This document shows positions 1 to 6,390 of a stretch of 8,956 nt of DNA, one piece after another. A program made the translations under genes and the position numbers. Source of the DNA: Candidatus Sifarchaeum subterraneum (lineage in GTDB: Archaea; Asgardarchaeota; Sifarchaeia; Sifarchaeales; Sifarchaeaceae). Under the pieces are notes generated by a model. It was given only the letters and a program-made list of their open reading frames with translations. It ran no database searches and was not told the origin of the DNA. Numbering within the stretch: the stretch's first letter is position 1; every line of letters begins with the position of its first letter. The DNA lies in assembly GCA_016292335.1 (NCBI GenBank), contig JAECRX010000245.1, positions 1 through 8,956 of the forward strand. Reading direction: 5' to 3'.

Positions 1-631
1 AAAAAATAACTTTTGTATAATTACTCCACCATCTCTCAACGTGAATTAAGTCACCCTTTTCTAATTTTTCTCTCAAAAAATCAGGGTCAGCAAGTATCTC
101 GTTCACAACAACGTGGCTATAAATGACATCGTGATCAAGTTCTTCTCCCGTACTATTATCTATTAACGTGCCGAATTGGGTATCTAAAGCGGGGTCAATT
201 CCAACCAAAGTAACTGTTTTCTTTTCATAATCATCTACTTCTTCATTATAAGCCAATATGATCTGTTCTATACGAGGGGCATAGGCTTTAACCCCCTCAA
301 CCCCCTCGATTTTTTCCGTCACATTGTAAGGAATGGATTCGCCACGTTCAGCAGCTGAAATTTCAATATCTATTTCCCCCATTGTCTTTTCTACAGTGTC
401 TAAGAAAGTATACATAAGACTATCACTTATCATGCCTACAGAGGTCACTAATGCTACACCAAAGATGATACCACCTACTGTAAGAGTATTTCTTAATTTT
501 CTGCGACCTAAATTTCTAAGAGCAAGATTAACTAACCCCTTATCTCTTAAAATCCATAAAATAAGAGGAATTGTAATGAAAGAAAAAATGAGTATAGGTA
601 CAAAGTCTATATTTATCTGTAGCATAGGCAT
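1..631 (-). CDS. FtsX/MacB-type ABC transporter permease, N-terminal part (runs off the left edge)
   Basis: 210 codons read without a stop from ATG 631-629 to the window edge, so the gene is cut by the window. Residues about 8-28 form a hydrophobic segment. They are followed by a basic stretch (NLALRNLGRRKLRNTLTVGG, about 36-54) leading into a second membrane segment (about 50-68), the usual opening of FtsX-like permeases. After it comes a long hydrophilic extracytoplasmic domain with beta-rich MacB-like text, e.g. EKIEGVEGVKAYAPRIEQI near 107-125. The extra membrane helix before the basic stretch is unusual and could mean a two-module permease or a different start. An in-frame TAG lies three codons upstream, and a second ATG is at 625. 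No clear Shine-Dalgarno is seen. Family knowledge: such permeases work with LolD/MacB-type ATPases to export or extract lipids, lipoproteins or peptides. The ATPase gene at 1283-1981 on the same strand is the obvious partner. Substrate unknown. Confidence 0.85.
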   Translation of the reverse strand, partial: MPMLQINIDFVPILIFSFITIPLILWILRDKGLVNLALRNLGRRKLRNTLTVGGIIFGVALVTSVGMISDSLMYTFLDTVEKTMGEIDIEISAAERGESIPYNVTEKIEGVEGVKAYAPRIEQIILAYNEEVDDYEKKTVTLVGIDPALDTQFGTLIDNSTGEELDHDVIYSHVVVNEILADPDFLREKLEKGDLIHVERWWSNYTKVIF

Positions 632-688
632 TACTCTCTAAAGTAGATGAATGTTTTTTCTTTAATGGAGAAGTGTATGGATGGTTAA

Positions 689-983
689 GTGACTTTCTCC
701 CCGTCCTAAAGTGCGAGGCTTCCAAGTTTCGTCTACTATTTGCCCGTCTGGTACCAGAGCGGTGTTTCAGGAAAGTTTGCGAGGCTTTGTATAGTCTCAG
801 TAGCACGCTCATACATAGTCCATTTTCTCCACAGGAGCCCGTGGGAGAGCGTTTCTACCTCATGTACGCTCACGAGATGCATCACCTGCTGACTGGAGTT
901 CAGCCGCACCACCGCTGCCCAACAGTGACCGTAAGTCCCCATCTCAGGGGATTTGCTGAGCAAAAACTGTCGATCTAAACATA
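689..983 (-). ncRNA. Predicted structured RNA of element A (omega-RNA-like candidate)
   Basis: It is predicted to start about 25 nt downstream of the TATA box at 1008-1015 and to run to the terminal hairpin. Helices seen: TTGCTC (963-958) with GGGCAG (920-915); CCCC (950-947) with GGGG (940-937) around loop TGAGAT; GGCTG (905-901) with CAGTC (895-891); GTCAC (929-925) with GTGAT (885-881), the last crossing the first helix as a possible pseudoknot. Three of these carry pair-preserving changes relative to copy B. Further hairpins in the copy-A-only tail include CTCcCAC with GTGGAG (846-827) and the palindrome TCTGGTACCAGA (758-747). If it is an omega-RNA, the bases just beyond the end (below 687, TTAACCATCC on the minus strand) would be the guide. 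Transcription is inferred. Confidence 0.5.
699..718 (-). repeat. Terminal hairpin of element A (IS200/IS605 right-end-like)
   Basis: On the minus strand CCTCG (718-714) pairs with CGGGG (703-699) around CACTTTAGGA, followed by AGAAAGTCAC. The hairpin with CTTTAG in the loop, then GGGGAG and TCAC, is the arrangement typical of IS200/IS605 right ends. A near copy of the left arm, AAGCCTCGC(AA)ACTTT, occurs 64 bp inside the element at 772-787. Confidence 0.55.
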
Positions 984-1007
984 TCATCAGAATTATAGAC
1001 AACATGG

Positions 1008-1015
1008 TTTAAAAA
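1008..1015 (-). promoter_or_regulatory. Archaeal TATA box inside element A
   Basis: TTTTTAAA followed by CC on the minus strand. The same TTTTTAAACC lies at the equivalent place in copy B (8799-8808), although the surrounding bases differ strongly. Conservation of only this motif across a diverged spacer suggests it is functional. It would start transcription near 983, at the front of the GC-rich block. Confidence 0.5.
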
Positions 1016-1048
1016 TATTGCGAAATACGTGACAAAGACGAGATTCAT

Positions 1049-1068
1049 CTCTCCCGTGAACAAGAGAG
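1049..1068 (-). repeat. Leading-end hairpin of element A
   Basis: CTCTCTTG, loop TTCA, CGGGAGAG: eight pairs including two G-T wobbles, followed by ATGAATC. Copy B has a different stem sequence with the same loop and same following bases, so the fold rather than the sequence is kept. In IS200/IS605 elements such subterminal hairpins are bound by the single-strand transposase TnpA. Confidence 0.55.
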
Positions 1069-1229
1069 TATTCTCGCTCGAATCCTATGATGCATCCGAA
1101 CCAAAATGTGGAGCATTTAAAGTTCTAAAAACTCAAATTCAAAAAGGATACTCAAACGTTGAAGATTTGAAATATATTATGAGAGATATGAGGGGTTAGA
1201 AGAAAAGGAAGAGAGTTTATACGTTCAAG

Positions 1230-1236
1230 AAAAAAA
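1230..1236 (-). terminator. T-tract terminator candidate after the ABC ATPase
   Basis: GGTTTTTTTC on the minus strand, about 47 bp past the ATPase stop codon. Archaeal RNA polymerase terminates on such U-tracts. It would separate the ATPase transcript from element A and the permease. Confidence 0.3.
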
Positions 1237-1282
1237 CCTAAGCTTCTGTAAATGAAAAGTAGATAATTGGTGTTTGTGTATT

Positions 1283-1981
1283 TTATCTTATTAATTCATG
1301 CCTCTCTACTTTTCCGTCCCGTAACCAAATGATTCTTTCGGCTTGGCGACCCACGGCTGGATCATGTGATACAACCACGAGTGTTTGTCCCTCTTCTTCA
1401 TTGAGTTTTCTGAGTAAAGCCATTACTATTTCACCAGTATTTGAGTCAAGATCACCGGTTATTTCGTCTGCTAAAAGGATGGACGGATTATTCGCCAGTG
1501 AACGTGCAATCGCAACTCTTTGCCTTTCTCCTCCAGATAGTTCCTCTGGACGGTGATGTGCTCTTTCTCCTAATTCAACCAATTCTAGCAGTTTCTGTGC
1601 ACGTGCGTTTCTTTCTTTCTTTTTTACTCCCGCAATAAGCATTGGTAGTTCAACGTTTTCCATTGCAGATAAAACAGGTATCAAATTATAGAATTGGAAA
1701 ATAAATCCTATTTTATCCCTTCTGAGTTTTGTTCTTTGCACATCAGACATTCTGCTGACGTCAATTCCGTCTATCAATACCTTTCCCTTTGTAGGGTAAT
1801 CTAATGCACCAATTAGGTTTAACAGAGTCGTTTTTCCGCACCCGCTAGGCCCCATGATCGAGACGAATTCTCCAGACTTCACCTGTAGATTAATTCCGTT
1901 GAGGGCTCTAACATCTATAGCGCCTAGTTTGTAAATTTTATGAGCATCTATCGTTTCAAGAATTATACCGTCATTTTTCAT
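1283..1981 (-). CDS. LolD/MacB-type ABC transporter ATP-binding protein
   Basis: A 232-residue complete nucleotide-binding domain. Walker A GPSGCGKTT (44-52), Q-loop Gln96 in FQFYNL, signature LSGGE (148-152), Walker B ILLADE (168-173), D-loop GDLD (176-179) and switch His206 in SHD are all present. The length, the YxLG-x-V-ALxGI opening and the FQFYNLIP region match the LolD/MacB/FtsE class that powers FtsX-fold permeases. The usual ADEPTGNLD reads ADEITGDLD here, a small departure. The permease partner starts 651 bp downstream on the same strand, unusually far for such a pair; 400 bp of the gap is element A. ATG 1981 is preceded by GGTGG about 11 nt away, a weak Shine-Dalgarno. An archaeal TATA-like TTTATATC lies at 2054-2061. 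The protein acts on the cytoplasmic face of the membrane. Substrate not inferable. Confidence 0.93.
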   Translation of the reverse strand: MKNDGIILETIDAHKIYKLGAIDVRALNGINLQVKSGEFVSIMGPSGCGKTTLLNLIGALDYPTKGKVLIDGIDVSRMSDVQRTKLRRDKIGFIFQFYNLIPVLSAMENVELPMLIAGVKKKERNARAQKLLELVELGERAHHRPEELSGGERQRVAIARSLANNPSILLADEITGDLDSNTGEIVMALLRKLNEEEGQTLVVVSHDPAVGRQAERIIWLRDGKVERHELIR

Positions 1982-2043
1982 TATACTTTAGACCACCAAA
2001 AAATTTGAATTAAACTGAAAGTTTATTTTATTTGTTCTTTACT

Positions 2044-2262
2044 TTATATTGTTGATATAAACACTTTATAATAGTTTTTAAACCTTTTGATATGTCCTAT
2101 GATTTGGAATGACATCAAGATAAATATAATTTCGCTTTTAAGAATGTTGTGGGATAAACATTTATCCCATCTTTCGCGCATCATAGTTTGTAATTGGTAC
2201 GTGAGGTATATACATCTATAGTTCTCCGTGTTTTCATCTAATTTGGCGAGTGATCGAGCCAA
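2044..2262 (-). CDS. Doubtful small ORF (72 codons, TTG start)
   Basis: It starts with TTG at 2262, seven bases after a good Shine-Dalgarno AAGGAG, and is open for 72 codons. The N-terminal half looks protein-like (MARSLAKLDENTENYRC), while the C-terminal half is simply AT-rich. There is no recognised family. It overlaps the 9-bp inverted repeat at 2150-2169 and the ATPase TATA candidate at 2054-2061. It could equally be chance, and only conservation in relatives would decide. Confidence 0.2.
   Translation of the reverse strand: MARSLAKLDENTENYRCIYLTYQLQTMMRERWDKCLSHNILKSEIIFILMSFQIIGHIKRFKNYYKVFISTI
2054..2061 (-). promoter_or_regulatory. Putative TATA box of the ABC ATPase gene
   Basis: TTTATATC on the minus strand, close to the archaeal TTTATATA consensus, 73 nt before the ATG. 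This would leave a leader of roughly 45 nt containing the GGTGG motif. Confidence 0.35.
2150..2169. repeat. Perfect inverted repeat 9+2+9 in the ATPase-PPDK intergenic region
   Basis: TGGGATAAA, CA, TTTATCCCA. The near-absent loop makes it look more like a protein-binding palindrome than a terminator, and no T-tract follows. It lies between two divergently transcribed genes (ATPase start 1981, PPDK start 2454), so it could be an operator. No regulator is encoded nearby. Confidence 0.3.
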
Positions 2263-2272
2263 AGTTAGGCTC
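2242..2272 (+). promoter_or_regulatory. Two mutually exclusive hairpins upstream of PPDK
   Basis: TTTGGC (2242-2247) can pair with GCCAAA (2258-2263), or GAGCC (2256-2260) can pair with GGCTC (2268-2272). The two use the same GCC and cannot form together. The second is followed by a T-rich stretch. This is an attenuator-like layout about 180 nt before PPDK, but the stems are short. The remainder of 2273-2440 shows only AT-rich sequence with no other structure that I can support. Confidence 0.2.
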
Positions 2273-2441
2273 CTTAATAGTTACTTTTCTTTGAATAATT
2301 AGAATACTTTATGTCTTTAAGTTATTTACAAAAGTCAACTAAAATCCTCTCTACTACAAAACACTTAATAGTCACAAAGAGTTTTAACAGCAAAATAAAT
2401 TCAATTGATATAGATTTGAGTCGAACGCAAAAAATAATCAC

Positions 2442-2446
2442 AGGTG
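2442..2446 (+). promoter_or_regulatory. Ribosome binding site of PPDK
   Basis: AGGTG, seven bases before ATG 2454, matching the archaeal anti-Shine-Dalgarno. It fixes the start together with the family-typical N-terminus. Confidence 0.7.
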
Positions 2447-2453
2447 CTCACAC

Positions 2454-5114
2454 ATGTTAAAGTATGTTTACTTATTCCAAGAAGGAAACAAAGACATGCG
2501 TAATGAGTTGGGTGGTAAAGGAGCAGGACTTGCTGAAATGACAAATATTGGGTTAAAAGTACCACCTGGCTTCACGATTACTACTGAAGCATGTATTGCC
2601 TATTTCGATGCAGGAAAGAAATTTCCAGCCGGTATGTTGGAAGAGACGATAGAAGCTATGAAAACGATAGAAGAGCAATCAGGTAAAAGATTTGGCGGTA
2701 CAGAAAATCCTCTATTGGTTTCCGTCCGTTCTGGTGCTCGAATTTCAATGCCAGGGATGATGGACACGGTACTTAACGTTGGGCTGAATCAAGAGACATT
2801 AAAGAGGTTATCTGAGTTGGCAGGAGAACGATTTGCCTTAGACTCTTATAGACGCTTGATTCAGATGTTCGGAAATATTGTCAAGGGCATCGAACGTCAT
2901 AAGTTCGAAGCAGTCTTAGATGAATACAAGAAGAAAACAGCCGGTGGGCAGGACATCGATTTAACTACCGAAATGCTGAAAGAAGTAGTAGAAGATTTTA
3001 AGAAGCTATACAGGGATGAATTGAATGAAGAATTCCCAGAAGATCCTTATGATCAACTTAGTCAATCTATTGGAGCTGTATTTGATTCTTGGTATGGTGC
3101 ACCAGCTGTAAGTTACCGAAAAGAGGAAGGAATTCCTGGTCATTGGGGTACGGCTGTCAATATAATGGCTATGGTTTTTGGGAATATTGGTGACGATTCA
3201 GGAACTGGAGTAGTCTTTACTCGTGATCCATCTACAGGTGAAAAAAAGCTCTACGGTGAGTTTTTATTAACTGCACAAGGCGAAGATGTAGTGGCGGGGA
3301 TCCGTACGCCATATAGCATCGGAGAGATGGATGAACTAATGCCTGAACATTACAAAGAATTATCGGATGTTTGCACCCGCTTAGAGCAACATTACCTCGA
3401 TGTTCAAGATATCGAGTTCACAGTAGAAAAAGGCAAATTATGGATACTACAGACCCGTACTGGAAAGCGAACAGCTCGTTCTGCAGTTAAAATTGCAACG
3501 GATATGGTGGAAGAGGGCCTGATAACCATAGAGGAGGCAATTACTCGAATCTCACCTCACCAAGTCGATCTTCTTTTACATCCCAGTTTTGACCTAGAGG
3601 CCAAAAAAAAGGCTATAGATTCTGGTGACCGTTTGGCTGTTGCATTAAATGCTTCGCCAGGAGCTGCATCAGGTATAGCCGTCTTTGATGCAGATAAAGC
3701 TGACGAGTTAGGCAGTGCTGGTAGAGCGGTAATTTTAGTGCGTCCTGAGACTAACCCTGACGATGTACATGGCATGGCAAAAGCCGTTGGCATATTGACT
3801 CAGCATGGTGGGATGACCTCCCATGCAGCGGTGGTGGCCCGTGGCTGGGGTAAACCCTGTGTAGCAGGGTGTGAGTCAATTCATATTGATTTAAAAGCTC
3901 GTAAGTTCCGCGTAAGTGGGCGAGAGATTAAAGAAGGAGATTACATATCTATCGATGGTGGTTCAGGCGAAGTTTTTGCTGGAGAACTGCCAACTGTCGC
4001 TCCGGATTTTGGAAAGGAGTTAGAACTTCAGAAATTATTAAGCTGGGCTGATGAAGTAAGAAGGCTCGGTGTGTGGGCAAATGCAGATAATCCCATCGAT
4101 GCAAAACGTGCTCTTGAATTCGGAACCGAGGGTATTGGGCTTTGTCGTACTGAACACATGTTCTTTGAGGAGGAACGGCGACACATTGTTGTCAAAATGA
4201 TCATGTCAGAATCACAAGAAGAACGACAAAAATTATTAGATCAGCTTTTGCCATTCCAGAGAGAAGATTTTGAGGGAATTTTCAGGGTAATGGACGGCTA
4301 CCCTGTTATAATTCGATTAATTGATCCACCAATGCACGAATTCCTACCTCCCCGCGAGGAACTTATTGAAGAGGTTACCAAGCTACAATGTACTGGAGAG
4401 GATCCCGAGAAATTAGCTGAGTTAGAGAAAATACAAGAAGTAGTCGAGAGAATGTGGGAAATAAATCCCATGATGGGGGTGCGGGGTTGCCGAGCTGGCA
4501 TCATGTATCCTGGTTTGACTGAGATGCAGACACGGGCAATCATAGAGGCAGCGTGTAACGTGGCTAAGGAAGGAATAGACGTTCATCCTGAAATCATGAT
4601 TCCTTTAACTAGTCATGTCAATGAGTTGCATGTTGAGAGAGACAAACTAGAAAAGGTAGCTAAGGATGTCATAGCAGCAAAAGGAATCGAAGTAGATTAT
4701 AAATTTGGCACAATGATCGAAACTCCAAGAGCAGCTATTACAGCCGATGAACTTGCTGAATATTCGGACTTTTTCAGCTTTGGCACAAATGACTTGACAC
4801 AAATGACCTATGGCGTTTCCCGCGATGATGCTGAAGGAAAATTTTTACTTGACTATGTGGAACGAGGAATTTTACCAAAAAACCCTTTTGAAGTATTGGA
4901 TTGGGATGGAGTCGGCGTATTGATGGAAATGTGCGTGGAAAAAGGACGCAAGACCAACCCCAAGCTCGAAATTGGAATTTGCGGTGAACATGGGGGAGAA
5001 CCCCGTTCGGTTGAATTTTGTCATCTCATCGGACTTAATTATGTCAGCTGTTCTCCTTTCAGAATACCAATTGCTAGGCTTTCTGCTGCACAGGCAAAGC
5101 TGAAACACGGTTAA
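2454..5114 (+). CDS. ppdK: Pyruvate, phosphate dikinase (PPDK)
   Basis: This enzyme interconverts pyruvate + ATP + phosphate and PEP + AMP + diphosphate in the cytoplasm. In archaea it serves glycolysis or PEP synthesis. The protein is 886 residues, normal full length. The N-terminal ATP-grasp part (about 1-340) opens YVYLFQEGNKDMRNELGGKG and carries RSGARISMPGMMDTVLN from Arg92. The swivelling phosphohistidine domain has GGMTSHAAVVARG with catalytic His457. The C-terminal PEP/pyruvate barrel (about 530-880) has GLCRTEHMFF, FGTNDLTQMTYG and GICGEHGGEP with catalytic Cys843. All signature residues are present. The start is supported by the AGGTG site and by the canonical beginning of the family. 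The gene is monocistronic by position: divergent from the ABC ATPase and convergent with the marker-8 gene. T-tracts at 5187-5205 probably end its transcript. PEP synthase is excluded by domain order and by the GGMTSH and ICGEHGGEP forms. Confidence 0.97.
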   Translation: MLKYVYLFQEGNKDMRNELGGKGAGLAEMTNIGLKVPPGFTITTEACIAYFDAGKKFPAGMLEETIEAMKTIEEQSGKRFGGTENPLLVSVRSGARISMPGMMDTVLNVGLNQETLKRLSELAGERFALDSYRRLIQMFGNIVKGIERHKFEAVLDEYKKKTAGGQDIDLTTEMLKEVVEDFKKLYRDELNEEFPEDPYDQLSQSIGAVFDSWYGAPAVSYRKEEGIPGHWGTAVNIMAMVFGNIGDDSGTGVVFTRDPSTGEKKLYGEFLLTAQGEDVVAGIRTPYSIGEMDELMPEHYKELSDVCTRLEQHYLDVQDIEFTVEKGKLWILQTRTGKRTARSAVKIATDMVEEGLITIEEAITRISPHQVDLLLHPSFDLEAKKKAIDSGDRLAVALNASPGAASGIAVFDADKADELGSAGRAVILVRPETNPDDVHGMAKAVGILTQHGGMTSHAAVVARGWGKPCVAGCESIHIDLKARKFRVSGREIKEGDYISIDGGSGEVFAGELPTVAPDFGKELELQKLLSWADEVRRLGVWANADNPIDAKRALEFGTEGIGLCRTEHMFFEEERRHIVVKMIMSESQEERQKLLDQLLPFQREDFEGIFRVMDGYPVIIRLIDPPMHEFLPPREELIEEVTKLQCTGEDPEKLAELEKIQEVVERMWEINPMMGVRGCRAGIMYPGLTEMQTRAIIEAACNVAKEGIDVHPEIMIPLTSHVNELHVERDKLEKVAKDVIAAKGIEVDYKFGTMIETPRAAITADELAEYSDFFSFGTNDLTQMTYGVSRDDAEGKFLLDYVERGILPKNPFEVLDWDGVGVLMEMCVEKGRKTNPKLEIGICGEHGGEPRSVEFCHLIGLNYVSCSPFRIPIARLSAAQAKLKHG

Positions 5115-5186
5115 TTTTAACATTAACTTTCAAAAAATACGCCCTAAGTGCACCTTGAGCGCAACAAAAATCCAACCAGAATCCAC

Positions 5187-5205
5187 TTTTTTATTGCCTT
5201 TTTTT
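5187..5205 (+). terminator. Double T-tract terminator candidate after PPDK
   Basis: Six T (5187-5192) and seven T (5199-5205) on the plus strand, 73 bp past the PPDK stop, with no strong hairpin. This is typical of archaeal U-tract termination. On the other strand, candidate tracts for the convergent gene are the A runs at 5132-5137 and 5165-5169. Confidence 0.45.
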
Positions 5206-5230
5206 CTTTATACTCTCCCTTAAAAAGAAA

Positions 5231-6115
5231 CTATAACAATGGAAAAGGCTGTTCTTCCTCAATAATTTTTGGTAGTTTTGATCGGCCAATTAGAAAAGGA
5301 CTGTCAATTTCTAAAATTCTATTTAAAGCGATTTTTTTTCCAAGTTTGGTCAAAACAAAGACAGGAATAGCAGTACCAAGTTGAAGTTTTGCTTTAGGAC
5401 CAACAATTGAACGGACAAACTTTGATGCACATGAGTAGACTATATCGCATTGTTCTGCCAAAATAGTTGCTTGTTTCTCTGTAATACCTGTGGTATGAAC
5501 GGCTAGAACAGATAACTCCTTCTCATAACTTTTTTCATATCTGCGTGCCTTTATTATATTAGCCGCATCTTCACCTGCAAAAGTGACAGCAACTTTTTCG
5601 AAATCAAGCTCAAAGGCCTTTTTGACACCTTCTGCTTGGTCTAATTTGGCAGTTTCTGGAAAAACCACAATTGTCTTTTCTTTTTCTAATGCTCTTATTG
5701 TTTCTGGGATGGGGGTAGTTTTTAGTATGCCAGTCAGTCGTGCTCCAATACCTTGAACAATTTCTGGCTTAGTTACTATTACCGTCCCCGCGCCATCGCA
5801 AACGCATACAACCGCATCAATTACTTGATATTTCATGGCACTTGATAATATCTCAGAGGCCCCAAAAAGAATATTTGCATCATGGTAGTGTATCTGCCTA
5901 TGTTCAGTAAAATATCCATATTTTTCAATCCTTGATTCAATACTTTCTTTAATGCGGGTTCTATTTTCCTCTTCTTCCCCATAAAATGTTACTCTCATAG
6001 GGCAAAATTTTATTTTTGGTTCATCCACATGTACAACTTTCCCATCAGAAATGATGACTTTTGTTTTGCAAACTTCTATTAGATGTTTACTCTTTTTTTT
6101 CAAATCTATCCCCAT
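5231..6115 (-). CDS. Methanogenesis marker 8 family protein (DUF2099)
   Basis: About 294 residues from ATG 6115. A TTG at 6136 would add seven residues (MLQIFNF), but neither has a Shine-Dalgarno and the family usually begins near the ...HLIEVCKTKVIISDGKVV segment, so I prefer the ATG. Family-like blocks, numbered from the ATG: FCPMR (37-41), VCVCDGAGTVIVTKPEIVQG (103-122), GARLTGILKTTPIP (124-137), a KVAVTFAGEDA segment, LAVHTTG (204-210), YSCASKF (227-233) and IPVFVLTKLGKK (250-261). The conserved Cys residues and HTTG suggest a metal or cofactor site, but the biochemical role is unknown. Family knowledge: proteins of this family track with methanogens and some related archaea, and are sometimes retained without methyl-CoM reductase. 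It is convergent with PPDK, and upstream lies a 600-bp AT-rich region. Membership is assigned by recognition of motifs, not by a search. Confidence 0.75.
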   Translation of the reverse strand: MGIDLKKKSKHLIEVCKTKVIISDGKVVHVDEPKIKFCPMRVTFYGEEEENRTRIKESIESRIEKYGYFTEHRQIHYHDANILFGASEILSSAMKYQVIDAVVCVCDGAGTVIVTKPEIVQGIGARLTGILKTTPIPETIRALEKEKTIVVFPETAKLDQAEGVKKAFELDFEKVAVTFAGEDAANIIKARRYEKSYEKELSVLAVHTTGITEKQATILAEQCDIVYSCASKFVRSIVGPKAKLQLGTAIPVFVLTKLGKKIALNRILEIDSPFLIGRSKLPKIIEEEQPFPLL

Positions 6116-6390
6116 AAAGTTAAAAATTTGCAACAAATAATTTTTTTCAAAATTTCATTGCTTGAATTTTTCTGTTTAGTTCAGCTACTATAGAAAAGTT
6201 TACTATTTGAAAAACTTCAAATTTCCGATTTTAACTAACACAAGAGCTATATTGATATTTTATCTGCCCAAAAGCACGGAGATTAAGGTATTAAGAATTA
6301 TCCATGATATTTCATAAAGGTTAATAAACTTTACTTTTTATTACTTAGAGTATTTTATTTAGTTAGGGTATATAAGTATAAAAAAAGAGA

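Larger units (their letters stand above)
687..1086 (-). mobile_element. Copy A: about 400-bp non-autonomous element with IS200/IS605-like ends, no transposase
   Basis: Read on the minus strand, it starts AGGATTCGAGCGAG, also found with one change at the start of copy B (8725). It is aligned to copy B down to the window's right edge. Order within the element: an end hairpin (1049-1068), a TATA box (1008-1015), a GC-rich structured block (about 863-983), a copy-A-only tail, and a terminal hairpin (699-718) ending GGGGAGAAAGTCAC. The last sequence closely resembles the right end of IS200/IS605 elements, which is also the 3' end of TnpB omega-RNA. No TnpA or TnpB frame survives; stop codons interrupt all frames, and I see no zinc-ribbon remnant. 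The IS assignment rests on remembered end motifs. An unrelated mobile RNA family is the alternative. Confidence 0.65.
647..1199 (+). pseudogene. Small 50-codon ORF interrupted by mobile element A
   Basis: Left of element A a frame opens at ATG 647 (an alternative ATG is at 665) and reads MNVFSLMEKCMDG before meeting the element. Right of the element, the same sense frame reads DASEPKCGAFKVLK and on to a stop at 1197-1199. Deleting exactly 400 bp (687-1086; the edges are ambiguous by a TA shared at 686-687 and 1086-1087) joins the halves in frame through a Tyr codon. This gives a continuous 50-codon ORF. I do not recognise the product; it is rich in Lys and Met and has no membrane segment. It lies on the opposite strand to the flanking ABC genes, 15 bp from the permease start. 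In-frame joining happens by chance about one time in three, so a real gene is plausible but unproven. Confidence 0.4.

Noticed and set aside
333..641. Plus-strand frame of 102 codons
   Set aside because: It is the antisense shadow of the ABC permease, whose minus-strand frame is clearly coding.
736..900. Degraded tnpB C-terminus in element A
   Set aside because: I looked for the zinc-ribbon CxxC pairs and the RDxNAA motif in all frames and found none. The IS200/IS605 link rests on the end sequence only.
829..983. SRP RNA or RNase P RNA as the identity of the repeated GC-rich RNA
   Set aside because: Neither the SRP helix-8 GGAAG/AGCAG arrangement nor the RNase P conserved cores is present, and two dispersed copies with element ends argue against a housekeeping RNA.
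673..1005. Open frames of about 90-100 codons on both strands inside element A
   Set aside because: They overlap each other in several frames, have no family resemblance, are not conserved in copy B, and the block shows RNA-type rather than codon-type conservation.
3557..5123. Minus-strand frames inside PPDK
   Set aside because: Shadows of a full-length, well-conserved enzyme gene.
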